This document shows, one piece after another, positions 23,246-34,070 of a DNA stretch of 64,000 nt (position 1 is the first letter of the stretch; every line of letters begins with the position of its first letter). Location of the stretch: the NCBI GenBank assembly GCA_021307315.1, contig JAJSPD010000017.1:620001-684000 (forward strand). The letters are read 5' to 3'. Origin of the DNA: Bisporella sp. PMI_857 (lineage: Eukaryota; Ascomycota; Leotiomycetes; Helotiales; Helotiaceae). A program made the position numbers and the translations under genes. Below the pieces are notes generated by a model, which was not told the origin of the DNA, ran no database searches, and worked only from the letters and a program-made list of their open reading frames with translations.

Positions 23246-23908
23246 ATGGCTACAATATCAATTTCTCAGGTATGTTTGGAGACCACTAATTACATCAAAG
23301 TCTAATATTCGGTACAGCATGACATGTCAGCCTTTCATGACGCGCATTTCTCTACCATTTCCACGAATTACTTTGCGTGTCATTTTTTAGGCCCAGTAGA
23401 TGACAAGCAGGACGGCTATTATGATGATGCTTACCACGAAGAAGCCGAAGAAGGTACTCTAGGTTTCTATGAAGACGGCGTGAAACGCACGTTGACAGAC
23501 GAACAAATCTCCATCTTCAGGCATTCTGAGATTCAGGCATTGTTAAGAGACAAGAGGCACGCCAAGGAAGCAGAAGGAAGTGATGAAATCAATAATGTAC
23601 TACCTATGGCAGATGAAGGTGAGATCGAGGAGGATATAGCCGCTGGCGATGTGGTTGTAGATCAGCAGACAATACTTCCCAAAACGAAGAATGCCAACCG
23701 ACACCAGAAGAGCAACAAAAAGACACAGAGGGCACAAAGAGCGGTGGAAAAGGGGTTCTTCAAGAAGAATGTCAAGCCTGATCTGCGAAAGCGCACGTGG
23801 GATAAGGTTGAGTCTGGCATGGATGGCCTAGATTATGACGAGGACACTGGCGCTTCCTCAAATCCACAACCAATGGCACAAAGAAGGCGAATATCTTATA
23901 ATGACTAA
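23246..23908 (+). CDS. DUF3807 family protein
   Basis: Exons 23246-23269 and 23318-23908, with a 48-bp intron, encode 204 aa. The tiny first exon (MATISISQ) splices to HDMSAFHDAHFSTIS. The conserved centre reads LGFYEDGVKRTLTDEQISIF then RHSEIQALLRDKRHA, characteristic of the fungal DUF3807 family. A basic C-terminus (KKTQRAQRAVEKGFFKKNVK) suggests a nuclear or nucleolar protein binding nucleic acid, which is inference. There is no membrane segment or signal peptide. Length is typical for the family. Confidence 0.85.
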
Positions 23909-25680
23909 AGCGTGGTGGATTGATCGATTATCCCATCACCAACTGATATGAAGAATCCATCCAAACGGCTCTAGGAGTAACGTCTTGGTTCCTAAAGAGG
24001 CCGAATGTGATGTGCATGTTTACAGGATTGGTATGTCTTATGATTTCCTTTATCCAACCTGAAAGCTACATGATGAAAACCAATGTATCGTCATCCTTAG
24101 TCTGACCTTTGCTGAAGACCCTAGTCTCTCAGCCAACTCTGGGAGTCTTTTGTGCTTCATGTAAGTCTTGATGAAAACAATAATCTTCTCTCTGAATAAC
24201 TCTAGCTGCCACGCGTGCAATGCAAACTTTTAAATATAAACAAGCTAATGTAAAGTATCAGTAAACATTACCAAAACAACAGCAAGCTCCCAACTCTGGT
24301 ATGAAGAGCATTGATGGATCACCCTTAGGCAATCAAAGGAAAGATAGATTTGACACAGATTAGATTCGATGGATAAAGACATTTCACTGACTTGAAGTTG
24401 CAACCTGTATATTGTCTGTCAGGGACAATACGACATAGGCTAGACAGACAAGAAAGTATCGCTCACACGTCTGTCATTGCCAGCAAATGGTATAAGTTGG
24501 GTTTTCATTGGAGGATTAGAATCTTGTTTGTTTCTATTTTCATTGACTCTGTATCACCCATGGTTCAGTTCACGCACGCTTCAGTGCATGGTGTTGCATA
24601 GACATTTAACTATAGGTAATTGTACTATGAAACCTGCTATCAGTAGCTTAGAGCTTAGGCCATGAAGTTATAATAAGGATATATGATTTGACTTCGAATG
24701 GTGCATTTACGGGTTGACTGTATTGCCACTGCGGCAGAGACTTGAAATTATTAACAGCGCAACCCTTTATTAATAAACAGCGAAGAAAATTTCTAATTGG
24801 TCTAAAGGAGTTCAGTGTAATTAACTCAAGCTAATTCTTTATCATATACTAGAAGTTGTAAATGCAAAATATTTCTTAGAATAATTTGAACAATAGTATT
24901 AGCTAAACTCATTTTACTTTAAGGTACGACATGCGACATTATTGATCAACCCCTCGAATCCTGTGAAAATAGAGCGGAAATGCGGCGCACATAGCAAAGT
25001 GACTAACACCTGCTGTTGAGGTGACTTCGGATGTCATGTGTCAAGATCCTATGTGGTGAGTCGACCGGTCCTTTATGGCGAGTTGTAGATAGGGTATAAG
25101 TAAGGGGCGCGATTCGGAAGGAATATGGCAGAGATTAGCTTGTGAATAGAGAAATATATAGCGGAGCGGCTACGAGCTATATCACCCTGCTTACGGATCT
25201 TACCCCTGAGAGAATGTTTCTCCTAAGTAGACATACACTAGGGATTGGGAATCTGATGGCTATCTTCTCTGCTGCTACCAGAGAAATGCCATCTGTTCCA
25301 ACATAGTACACAGAGAAAAGGACAAACAATTGGCCAAATTCATTGATTCCGTTCAAAACCGGACCTAGCTAGATGAGCGAGAGCGCCAAATATGTGCGAG
25401 GATACAACTTAGCATCCGAAATTTCCAATATCAAAGTCCAATTTAGCTGTCCCCAAATCCGCCTACATTAACGAGAAACGAGGGGAGAAGCAGGTCGCCA
25501 CAGCGAAACCGTGAGCCGCCCGAGGCAGTTCTCCGTAAACCACCGTGCCGAGTATGAATAGGGCCAAGAAGGGACCCTAGAAGTTGTGAACCCAAGCCCA
25601 CATGAGCTCTAATCTCCCGGTGCCTGGCGCCGTTCCATTCTGCATATACAAACTGGCGGGTGGGGTTTGTTAGAGTGTGG
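23909..25680. other. gene-free, AT-rich stretch
   Basis: 1.8 kb without a credible gene. 24720-24940 is strongly AT-rich with many TTAA and TAAT steps, as in RIP-decayed fungal intergenic DNA. Short frames at 24392-24665 are not supported. Confidence 0.5.
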
Positions 25681-25689
25681 AGTCGAGCT

Positions 25690-26030
25690 TCTCACCCCTT
25701 CCAAAAAATACACTTCACATGAAATAGTACATCCATGTCATTGAAAGTCTAAACGCAAGGTCGACAAATCTTTCAATATGCTTCCAACTTTGTTGACACG
25801 TAAACCCCATTGTATCTCAAATGGAATATCGAATGGAAATATCTACTCACCTTGATAAAGCCACCAGCAATCGGAAACATCGTCGTCACTTTGCCGATAC
25901 TCTAAATCAAGGCCTAGACAGAGAAACCATAAGTGCTAATCAGCATTAATCCTCTATGCTGACAAAGGTTGGCAAGACATACCGACGATGCTAAATTTAA
26001 TAAGAACTGCCCACTGCCTAGAGAGGTACA
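25690..26030 (-). pseudogene. relic of a fungal amino-acid permease
   Basis: On the minus strand, the frame from 25913 gives SIGKVTTMFPIAGGFIK, then a GTGAGT donor. After about 80 bp comes HIERFVDLAFRLSMTWMYYF. This is the TM2-TM3 region of yeast-type amino-acid permeases (canonical SLGEMATxFPVAGGFI and RFVDPAxGFAxGWNYW). Two in-frame stops break it: TAG at 25902-25904 where Gln is expected, and TGA at 25715-25717 where Trp is expected. Upstream, AVLIKFSIVG near 25983-26012 resembles the preceding helix in another frame. The changes I can judge (Gln to stop, Trp to stop, Glu to Lys, Gly to Arg) are all C-to-T or G-to-A, a RIP-like pattern. Only a fragment of the roughly 550-aa protein survives. 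Confidence 0.6.
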
Positions 26031-27380
26031 AACAGCTATTCAAATTCATAGAAGTAACTTTCTTGATTGACACTCGCAAGTGGTATCAAATGATATTTCC
26101 CCCCAGCAGACTTCTCTTGGCTCTGTCTTCGACAATGACACATTTTACCCATTGGCTACCATCTGTGATTTCGACATGAAGGCATTTGCCGTCGGAAGTG
26201 GGCCTGGAAGACACGGAATTGGCGGAATATATTTCTGTCATATTTGCTGTAATGTTGAGGTTTGAGTGAGGAGATATACGAGTTGTCAAGAACTCTAGAA
26301 GGGTAGAGACGCCCAGAGTTTTATCTGCTCCAACCACAACCGTGCGCGGGCAAACCAATTTGGACGCGATTCCGTATGTATCTGATTGCCAACGGGGAAT
26401 AACAGCTAGTTGTTTAACTTGAATCCTCACTTGTACAAAATTTGTTTCCGTTCGGAAAGGTGAGCAGGGCTGCTTTATCGGCAATGCTTGGTGATCTAGG
26501 GTGAGTAAGGGAGAGGCGAGGGTGGGAAGCGGGTGGAGCAGTGGTGAGCAACAACGGAAAGCGGCAGAGTCAGCATGATAGAGATCTCAGCCTCATCATG
26601 CTATAACGTCACCGTGACATCGGGACAGCTACAGGGCGATTTTGTAATATGAATTTCGATGGCACTTAGTTTACTCCTTTTTGCTTTGAAACTTTTGATG
26701 TTATACTTTACTCACGTGTTTCTTCTCTTCTCCTAGTTTTTGCTTTATCTAGAAAGGTTATGGTCCTCTATCAGATGGCTTAGTTCCTGTGCAGATGCAG
26801 ATGTGATATTACATTAGGAAGGAGTTTGTGCTCGTTCTATCTCAGCGGCTAGTTGGATAACTACAGCGATTGATTGGGGTAACAGGTTTGCTAGTTGGTC
26901 ACCATGAGATTCATGCGGCCATGAAGTTGCTTGCGTTTGAAGGTCCTACACCGAAGTTCATGCATACTATGTAAGAGACAACCGCACCAGCCGGACCAGT
27001 GAGGCGGGGGGATCGAAGGTAGTAAGTTTACTGGATGGTGGGCATTTTGCAGCGGTGGTGCCGCATCAGGGAGGAGTCATACCAATGTCCGGTGTCACTA
27101 GGAGGTTATCACGAAGAAAGGAGGTGGGGCCAACTGGTAGAGGTCAAAGTGAGGTGCAGATACATACATCGACAAGTCTGCGTCTAGGAAGAGTCACACC
27201 AAGAACCAGCTTACCTAAGGTGTATAAGTATCTCGGATATTGAAGCCGACGTGTTCGGCGTGCGTCAGAATGAAACTCAGTTTCGACTAACAGGTTATAT
27301 TAATAATACAGCTAACTCGTGCCACGTCCCAATAATTACAATGTTCCTGTAAAAGGCAGCCAGCCCTAGACGTTCTAACA
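26031..27380. other. gene-free flank of the permease relic
   Basis: A minus-strand frame at 26086-26484 (132 codons) is open but matches no family I know. It could be the decayed permease 5' region or chance. The remainder to 27380 holds only short frames. Confidence 0.4.
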
Positions 27381-28154
27381 TCAGTAGCCTAATTCCCCCA
27401 TCCGTTGCCGAAGCCAATCATCTATTGATTTCTGCTTTTCTTCTGGAGGATCATCCCAGTAATATGTCCGAAGAAATGCTCTATGCTCCAGGGAGAAATC
27501 AATACCGATACAGAGCGGACAGGCAAGCTCCACACCACAACCCATGAACACATCAAATTCCTGAGCTCTTCCTCCCGTACAGCCTGGACAGAAAAGCCGG
27601 CTACCAAAACAGAAACTGCAAGCACCACCTTCCATGCGCGAAATGACGTCAGGGACCGTGACATTGGAGAAGAGACATGCTGAATCGACCGGGAGATTGT
27701 CATCCGCAGAAGTTGTGGGGATGTCGAATGTATTTCCGTACCCTTGACAGGGCTGGAGGGTAGGCATAGTGAATGGGGGGGAGGCACGCTGATTCGGCTT
27801 GTTGATAAACTCCTCAAATACATATACCGCCTCGGCGCAATCGAGATTGCCACAAAGCAAGCCACCTTCTAAATTGATCCTGCGACAGTGAAGGATTTTC
27901 CCTATCGAAGACTCCCACAAGGAAATTCCCTGGACAAAACAGAAGGAGTTCTGTGCATCGACCAAGGCGAATCCGAGGATCTTATTCCACAGCTCGGTAG
28001 GTAGGGAAGTACCGCCTGTAGTTGTAATATTGGTGTTCGTTAAAGCGACAAGTTGCATAATATAGCGGGTCCCCAGAAGGCCCGAATTGAGCATCATGAG
28101 AGGTTTGTGGTCTACAATATGTGCTAAAGCATTTTTTGGGCTGATTGGCTTCAT
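27381..28154 (-). CDS. F-box-like, cysteine-rich hypothetical protein
   Basis: A single open frame of 257 aa. Residues about 48-63 (TSLPTELWNKILGFAL) fit the start of an F-box (LPxELWxxIL), the motif binding Skp1 in SCF ubiquitin ligases. The second half has paired cysteines in a zinc-binding-like spacing: CSFC, FCPGC, CGVELACPLC. The C-terminus is charged, with Trp residues (YYWDDPPEEKQKSIDDWLRQ). There is no signal peptide. Such lineage-specific F-box-like proteins are common in filamentous fungi and mostly uncharacterised. The start is the first in-frame ATG; a spliced 5' exon cannot be excluded. Confidence 0.7.
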   Translation of the reverse strand: MKPISPKNALAHIVDHKPLMMLNSGLLGTRYIMQLVALTNTNITTTGGTSLPTELWNKILGFALVDAQNSFCFVQGISLWESSIGKILHCRRINLEGGLLCGNLDCAEAVYVFEEFINKPNQRASPPFTMPTLQPCQGYGNTFDIPTTSADDNLPVDSACLFSNVTVPDVISRMEGGACSFCFGSRLFCPGCTGGRAQEFDVFMGCGVELACPLCIGIDFSLEHRAFLRTYYWDDPPEEKQKSIDDWLRQRMGELGY

Positions 28155-30250
28155 GGTTGACTGAACTCACTGTTAGTTAGCGAAGGGAGTTTGTTTAGTT
28201 TAACACGACGTACACACCAATAGAGGCAGCGCTGTAAATAATCTAAATAGACCGCCAGAGGACCAAAACTGAACCAGACTGCGAAATAGTATACGGAGAC
28301 CGGACAGGCTGCCACGCGCCTACTGAACTGCAAATTTGAAGATTGTTGAAGAAGACTGAAGAAGGTTGAAGAGTTGGATGGAGAGTTGTGGTTGATAGTT
28401 AGGGAAAGTTTTGGGGTCGATTTAAGTATGATGATTCATAGCTTCCGAACTACAAGCCGACGGTTCTGAAAACCGGTGGCTCTAATTAAAGGCATAATCA
28501 AGGGTTAGCGAACCCCCTAAAACTCACTTGCTACCCACTTAATCAATGACTCACTTCTTCTACAACTATCTAATAGGTAAACACGCTTCAGATATCGATA
28601 AAGCTGCTTTTTAGTTCATTTATAATATGACTATCAAGCCGAAGCTGCGCAGCGAGCCGGTATTAACAACGAACTACGAGTGATATCAGCTCCGACGCCA
28701 ATAAACTGAAAATAGAGTTTAAAGAGAAAGGCCTCCTACTGTGGCGAGGGCACCGCGCATTCCTCCACCACCTTCAATTGAATCACGTGATTACATGCTG
28801 ACTATTACTTTACTAGGTTCCCAGCTTTGTACTATGATATATAAGGACTTTCCCCTTTATATTCTTACGTGTGCATTAACGCCATCTATGCTATGTTCTC
28901 TTTATGCGCGCTGTTCTGTTCGTTCTATTATTAGTAGCCTCGTATCGCTACAAACGCTTGACCCAGGTGTTATGATAAATTATGAGTATTGTGAGTTTAA
29001 TGTATAGCTCTCTCTTGAGCGAATTTTATGGGTGTAACAGTATATGGCACTATGTCACATGTTGTGTACGTGCCACCAGTGAAGGAGTGAAAACTCTTCT
29101 GTAGAATAGTTACCACTCCTTACTTTAGTCAGGTTTTATCTATAGAAATCCATACCTTAGCGATATCTGTAACTGTAAGAGGTTAAGTCTTGTAAAGATC
29201 TAAAGAACTTGGACTAAGATTAAACTGTAAATAACTATATAAAGAACTAACAATACATATACAGTTTTGTTATATATAAACAAGACGGCGAGGCTAAGCA
29301 AGCTAGCAGTTGCTAAGCAATTAGTAATAGGCCCAGCAACTGGTAGTGGGTGTGGTGGCCGCAGACTGCCAAGAGCGTCCTTACTACCCAATCTGATCAT
29401 TGGCTACTCCGAAACTGTCCATACCGCGTCTCCCAAACTGTCCTCTGAACCGTCCCTCCCAAACAGCCCTACGAAACGTCTCTAAAACGTCCCCGTGCTA
29501 TAGGCATGCTCTCTAGGGCAACGCCATAGCTAAACGAGGGTTCTAACCCTCACAGCAACTCCAGAACCTAATCACACATGCCTTCCTAGCAACTACAGAT
29601 ATAGGGCTTTTATCGGGGTGAGAGCCCTGCCTCTATATGTGTCACTATAGTATAAGTAATACCATTTACTACCCGTCTCTGTTTTTATCTAATTAAATCC
29701 TCAGAAGCAAATATCTCTGCTTCTCTATTTATGCCCTTCTGTGACCATCTACTCTATTGGTCCCGCACTTTCGTAGTTGCCAAATTGCTACTAGGTCCAT
29801 TAGCACTACCAATTCCCGTGATAGAATCGATTGATTGAAGAGAGTGAGATATGTGGAGCTGGTCAGCGGCATAATTCCCCGCCTCAATCTGCCTTGAGCC
29901 TGGCACTTGCAAACTAATTAATCGACTGAGCTTAACCCGTACGCAGCTGACCTTGCACCCTTTATTAGTGAACTATGCTGCTGTTGTGGTTCTGCCTTAC
30001 TAGGATTTACCTAACTATCCTAGTGCTGTTAGGCCCCAGTGCTTTCTAATTGCGGCATCGCCGTTATATGAATTTCTTCTCCATTTGTCAAGTTTTACTT
30101 CTGAGCGAACTATATGAAGAATTTCTATCTTTGAATCCTAATCTAATCGAAATGATGCAACAGGTGGAATCTCTACTGGGAGATAGATGCAAATGTATAT
30201 TAAATGCCAAGGTATCTACTAACAACGCCCGGAGCTTTCGCCATTGAATT
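28155..30250. other. AT-rich accessory region without intact genes
   Basis: Upstream of the F-box-like gene the sequence becomes AT-rich with scattered stops in all frames. Around 29401-29490 a loose repetition of AAACTGTCC-like units occurs, and GAGGGTT/AACCCTC forms a small palindrome near 29537-29552. This looks like decayed mobile DNA, but I cannot name the element. Short frames (28741, 29267, 30050) are not supported. Confidence 0.5.
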
Positions 30251-30466
30251 TCATTTTGCATTTGATTTCCTTATTGCAGCCATTTCCTCAGCTATATTAT
30301 CCTCCAATTTCCGAATAGCAGCGCTAGAGTATTCAGGAAAGGGTTTATCCTCTAGACTTCTTGTCCAACCGACATAAGGATCATTGTCTCGAGCAAACTT
30401 TGAGTTCTCCATAAACCTCTTCCTGACGCGAGCCAGAATATTAGTCCTATCTAATAACAGCGGTGA
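30251..30466 (-). pseudogene. C-terminal fragment of an unrecognised gene
   Basis: On the minus strand 71 sense codons run open to a TGA at 30251-30253. Composition is clearly protein-like: RTNILARVRKRFMENSKF, ARDNDPYVGWTRSLEDKP, then FPEYSSAAIRKLEDNIAEEM. No ATG start supports it alone, and a TAG lies upstream at 30467-30469. The MITE starts 58 bp further upstream in the gene's direction. Together with the coding-like minus-strand frame beyond the MITE (about 31091-31220), it appears to be the remnant of one gene. The family is unknown to me. Confidence 0.45.
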
Positions 30467-30524
30467 CTACGAGTTTGAAGCTGCTAGGGGTGGTGAGACT
30501 GCGCGTGAAGGATGTGTATGAGCG

Positions 30525-30563
30525 GGTTACAGTTGGGCCAGGGTAGAAAATTCCTTGGCAAAA
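30525..30563 (+). repeat. left terminal inverted repeat of the MITE
   Basis: 39 bp, matching the reverse complement of 31053-31091 with one mismatch (C versus T at repeat position 14). Confidence 0.9.
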
Positions 30564-30892
30564 AAAATTGGCCCAGGGTAGAAATTATAGCTTTAAGAGC
30601 TCAGCCAGAGTAGAAATCTCACCCTGGAATATGCCAAGCATAAAATAAGCCATGCTCAGAAAACGCGAAGCGCGTTTTATAGCGACGCGTACAATATAAC
30701 TTTTGAACTTTGAGATAAAAACGTTACAACTCTGTACTTTTGCGTTGCTCAATCAATTCGGCTATAAAACTATAGCAAATGAATTTGCAAATAAATAAAT
30801 AAATAAGCTTAGTGTAGAATTTCTTACGAAGTATATGTTTAGCATATGCTTAGCGTATGCTAACTATATACTAACTGTGTGTAGTAAAAATA

Positions 30893-30914
30893 ATTGTAAG
30901 CATATGCTTACAAT
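30893..30914. repeat. 22-bp perfect palindrome inside the MITE
   Basis: ATTGTAAGCAT is followed directly by its reverse complement ATGCTTACAAT with no spacer. Neighbouring copies of AGCATATGCT-type sequence at 30838-30862 repeat the theme. Confidence 0.85.
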
Positions 30915-31052
30915 ATACAGTTTTTTGCACGCTAAGCCTATATTGTGCATCCGCCAAGCATAGTTCTAACCAAATTTGGTTTTTCGCTTAAGTTCACCCA
31001 GGGTACAAATGGTTGCACAAAGAGTTGGCCCAGGGTAGAACGTTTCTTGGCG

Positions 31053-31091
31053 TTTTGCCAAGGAATTTTCTACCCTGACCCAACTGTAACC
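31053..31091 (-). repeat. right terminal inverted repeat of the MITE
   Basis: Inverted partner of 30525-30563, ending CTGTAACC on the plus strand. Confidence 0.9.
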
Positions 31092-31763
31092 TGATCTTCT
31101 GGTGCAGATTTTGGCTTCAAGACTTTGCAATTGAGCTCACCTGCCGTCTTTTTTAATGTTGCAATTAGTATGAGTTTTATTATATCCTGCAACTCTGCCA
31201 GTTAGGCAGTTTTTACCGTTGAAGACTTTCTAATCTTACTTTAAGCATCGACTGCTGAACCATCGTTGTCTTGGTGGTGGACGGCTACTCTCATGTATCG
31301 ACTGGGCGGCTTCGTTTTACTAGGCCGTTTTGTGCAAGATACTTTTTGAAAAACAGTGCTATTCTTTATTTTAACATGTTAACTGTTTTTGGTTTTGTAA
31401 AGTGTGTAAATCAAATCCTTTTGGCCTGTACTAGTTCACTGCTTTTTACGCCCCATTTACTTTCTATACTCAATGTTCAGACCTCAGTCTTCCTGTAGAA
31501 AGTGAGTGAGCCTGGCATCGAGTATTTGAGTATGCCTTCACACTTGATCCAAATAGACCGATTACTATAAATAAAGCTGTATTTTAAAAACTCTATACTT
31601 AATTACGCAAGTCAAAGCTAGTGCGGGGCTTTCACGTTGCTAAAATTTCTAGTAGTTGCTCACAAGGCTGAGATGACAGCCTTGTCTTGTCCCAGCCACA
31701 ACTTTCGGAATCAGCCATCCTGTTACTTCCTTAAAACATCTACAGCACATATAGATTACCAAA
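31092..31763. other. decayed coding flank of the MITE and ANCHR-like promoter
   Basis: On the minus strand 31091-31220 reads LAELQDIIKLILIATLKKTA and then GELNCKVLKPKSAPEDQ, with one TAA upstream. It is coding-like but not recognised. Past about 31260 the sequence is AT-rich and leads into the leader of the gene starting at 31764. Confidence 0.4.
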
Positions 31764-32941
31764 ATGGGTGATCCACCAAGCTACGATGTTCGTCTTCTCG
31801 ATCGGCTGAATGCGCTCAAAAAGTCTAGCATTACACTTGATAAAAATTTAACGTCGGTCCCTGCTCGTGGTACATTTCCTATTCACGTACTAACTTATCT
31901 CGAAGATCTAAACCACAAAAACAAGCAGCGCCAGAGACAGATCTCCAAACCAGGTTAAGAACTTTAAGAAATGCATCTTGGTCAGGATCTCCTTCGCCTT
32001 CAACGGCTCCAACATCGCTAGCTAAGTCGCCTCCGGTAAAGGAGAGTACAGCCAAGAAGTTTAGTCAAGAAGTCGACACGGATCCTGTTCAATGCTTGCT
32101 GGAAACGGATGAGGAAGCTCTTAATGAGCTCTTGGCTGAGCTTGGTGGCGAAGAATGGAAGTTTGAGGAAGATCCTAAAGAGATGAGGGACCTGTTGAAT
32201 GAGGCGAGACGGACAGTGTCTACTAACGAGAAGTCGGCAATACCTAAGGAAAGTGAAAGAATAGAGCTACTAAGTCAGAACAAAGATTTGTTGACAGGGG
32301 ATCTGGATATGTCTGTTTTCGATCTAGACGATAGATCCGAGAATGAAGATGGATATGAGCCAGTCAAGGAACAAAACTCCGTTAAAGGGCTAGAAGGCGA
32401 ATCTCGTGAAGTCCAGGATATAGTAGCAAAATTACTAGACGAAATAAATCTTGAGAAGTCAGAGGACTCTGAAGCTACAGAAGAGCATCCTTCCAATGGT
32501 CCTAAGGAAATATTCTACACTTCCCTCAATTTACCATCCACGCCTTCCGACCTCACTTCGCCCACAACCATGGCTACGGCGTCAGAATCAAAGAACAAAC
32601 GCAGCCGTAAATCAATAGAGTTCGAATCCAATATCGCCGCTCGGATGGGCGCCCTCTCTGGGCTCTCAGCACCTTCGAAGGACACAGATTCACTTGGCCT
32701 TCCCTCGGCACCAACATTCAAGCCAGCCGACAAGCCTGTTAGGGGCGTCACGAAGAAGAATATCCCAGATTCAGAAAGTGATGGTTGGTGTATAATCTGC
32801 ACCGATGACGCAACGGTGAAGTGCTCAGGTTGTGATGGGGACCTCTATTGTGGGAGGTGTTGGTCTGAAGGGCATCGGGGCGAGGATGTAGGGTATGAAT
32901 TCAAAACGCATAAGTGGTGTAAGCTCAAGAAGCCTACTTAG
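31764..32941 (+). CDS. zinc-finger protein resembling ANCHR/ZFYVE19
   Basis: Exons 31764-31869 and 31929-32941, joined by a 59-bp intron, encode 372 aa. The intron is deduced from a frame change: exon 1 ends SVPAR and exon 2 resumes PETDLQTRLRTLRNASWSG, the usual motif of this family. The middle is acidic and disordered and includes CLLETDEEALNELLAELGG. The C-terminus is a cross-brace zinc finger with pairs WCIIC, KCSGC and YCGRC followed by two His (EGHRG, KTHKWC). Animal ANCHR restrains abscission through ESCRT-III and VPS4; an equivalent role in fungi is inference. The acceptor could be AAG 3 bp earlier, adding one Ala. Confidence 0.8.
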
Positions 32942-33228
32942 CCATCAAATCGCACTACACGAGCAGACTCAATACACGGCAGAAAAATATTATATACTAT
33001 CATGTTGCAGTCAGTGACTTAGTGCTGAGGCTGTCACATTTCAGACATGTATACATCGGAATATGGCTGCTTTGAATTCTGGTTTTCGGACCGTAATTGG
33101 CTACATGCCGATTTTAGACTTGGAGAACTCAAATCTCACCCTAAAATACATATAGATCCTGTCCAAGGACCACGAGTCTGACTCGCCCGCCTTGGTGATG
33201 GTGTTCGCCAGATAGCTTTTCTCGGCGT

Positions 33229-34070
33229 CTACAAGAATATTTTCGTCCTCTACGATGCTTCATGTATGGAGAAGGATAGAATGGTGGCCAGTTGCATGCC
33301 CAGACCACGAATTGCTAACATCATGCATATCCTCTCATCTACATCAAACTCAAAATAATGCCCTAGTCCCTAAATTAGCATCAAATTCTATCCGAAGATC
33401 TCAAGACAAACTTACCCAAGTCATCCCAACCAAATTATTGAATAATACCCTCCTAGCTGGCGACACCAGCGCAAAGGAAACGAAGGCAGCGATAGGCCAG
33501 AACTTCATCCGCGCCCTCATCATAGGCGCCATCCCCCGCACCGTCATCTCCCAGACTTGGTCCGCGCTTCTAGTTTGGAGAGAAGCCATGATGACAATAT
33601 ACATGAAGGAATTTAAAACATTGCCGATTGTTTGGTCTAGGAGATACTTCTTGAAAGTGTTGCCCCAGTCCGTCCGGAGTTCTCCGGCTGGTTCAGCAGA
33701 TCCTTTTCGTTTTGTTGCAGTGATCTACAAGATATTCTTAGTTTAATGGTTCATATGGAGATGAGAAATGTTTGCTCTGGCAAAAATACCTTGGCATGAC
33801 CCCGGGTCTTGCTGGGAAAATAGAATTCCAGAGTTTGCTGCCAGAGGAATTGTGGAGGTCCGTTCAAGAACCTGAGCAGAATGAAGTGGAGCACTGGAAC
33901 AGGATCAATCGAGAGGGCTACCTATTGACAGATCAGTCACATATCGGGAGAGTGCTTGGGAAAGTACCACAAACATTATTTTTGTATTGTGCGATCATCT
34001 GACCAAAGACATTGCTGATCGCGCTCAGGATGGCAGCTTGCACCGTCGATATCACTATAGGAGGCGGCAT
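33229..34070 (-). CDS. Mpv17/PMP22 family membrane protein
   Basis: Three firm exons (33975-34070, 33790-33921, 33416-33724) encode 179 aa, followed by a short last exon. The N-terminus is MPPPIVISTVQAAILSAISN with VFGQMIAQYKNN. Exon 2 gives FLNGPPQFLWQQTLEFYFPS. Exon 3 holds WGNTFKKYLLDQTIG and the family signature MKFWPIAAFVSFALVSPARR, ending at GMTW before a GTAAGT donor. Mpv17-type proteins are four-helix proteins of peroxisomal or mitochondrial inner membranes with suggested channel function. The last exon is uncertain: an acceptor at 33250 gives seven codons (RTKIFL, stop), while one two bases later opens a longer tail to about 33100. Plus-strand frames here are shadows. Confidence 0.82.

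Larger units (their letters stand above)
30525..31091. mobile_element. non-autonomous MITE with 39-bp terminal inverted repeats
   Basis: The ends are inverted copies matching at 38 of 39 positions (30525-30563 and 31053-31091), both starting GGTTACAGTTGGG. The 567-bp element has no transposase frame. It carries internal direct copies of TTGGCCCAGGGTAGAA (30568-30583 and 31025-31040), further diverged copies of the CCAGGGTAGAA core near 30601 and 30997, and two strong palindromes. I could not identify a target-site duplication, so the true ends may differ by a few bases. Size, repeats and lack of coding capacity fit a miniature inverted-repeat element. The superfamily is undetermined. Confidence 0.8.

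Noticed and set aside
26086..26484. 132-codon minus-strand frame near the permease relic
   Set aside because: Open, but without recognisable family; it may be part of the decayed gene, so it is not called separately.
29537..29552. tRNA-like GGGTTCTAACCC
   Set aside because: Loop has six rather than seven bases and no cloverleaf can be completed around it.
33255..33746. 163-codon plus-strand frame
   Set aside because: It lies antisense to the Mpv17-like exons, whose translation shows the family signature; the plus frame has no features.
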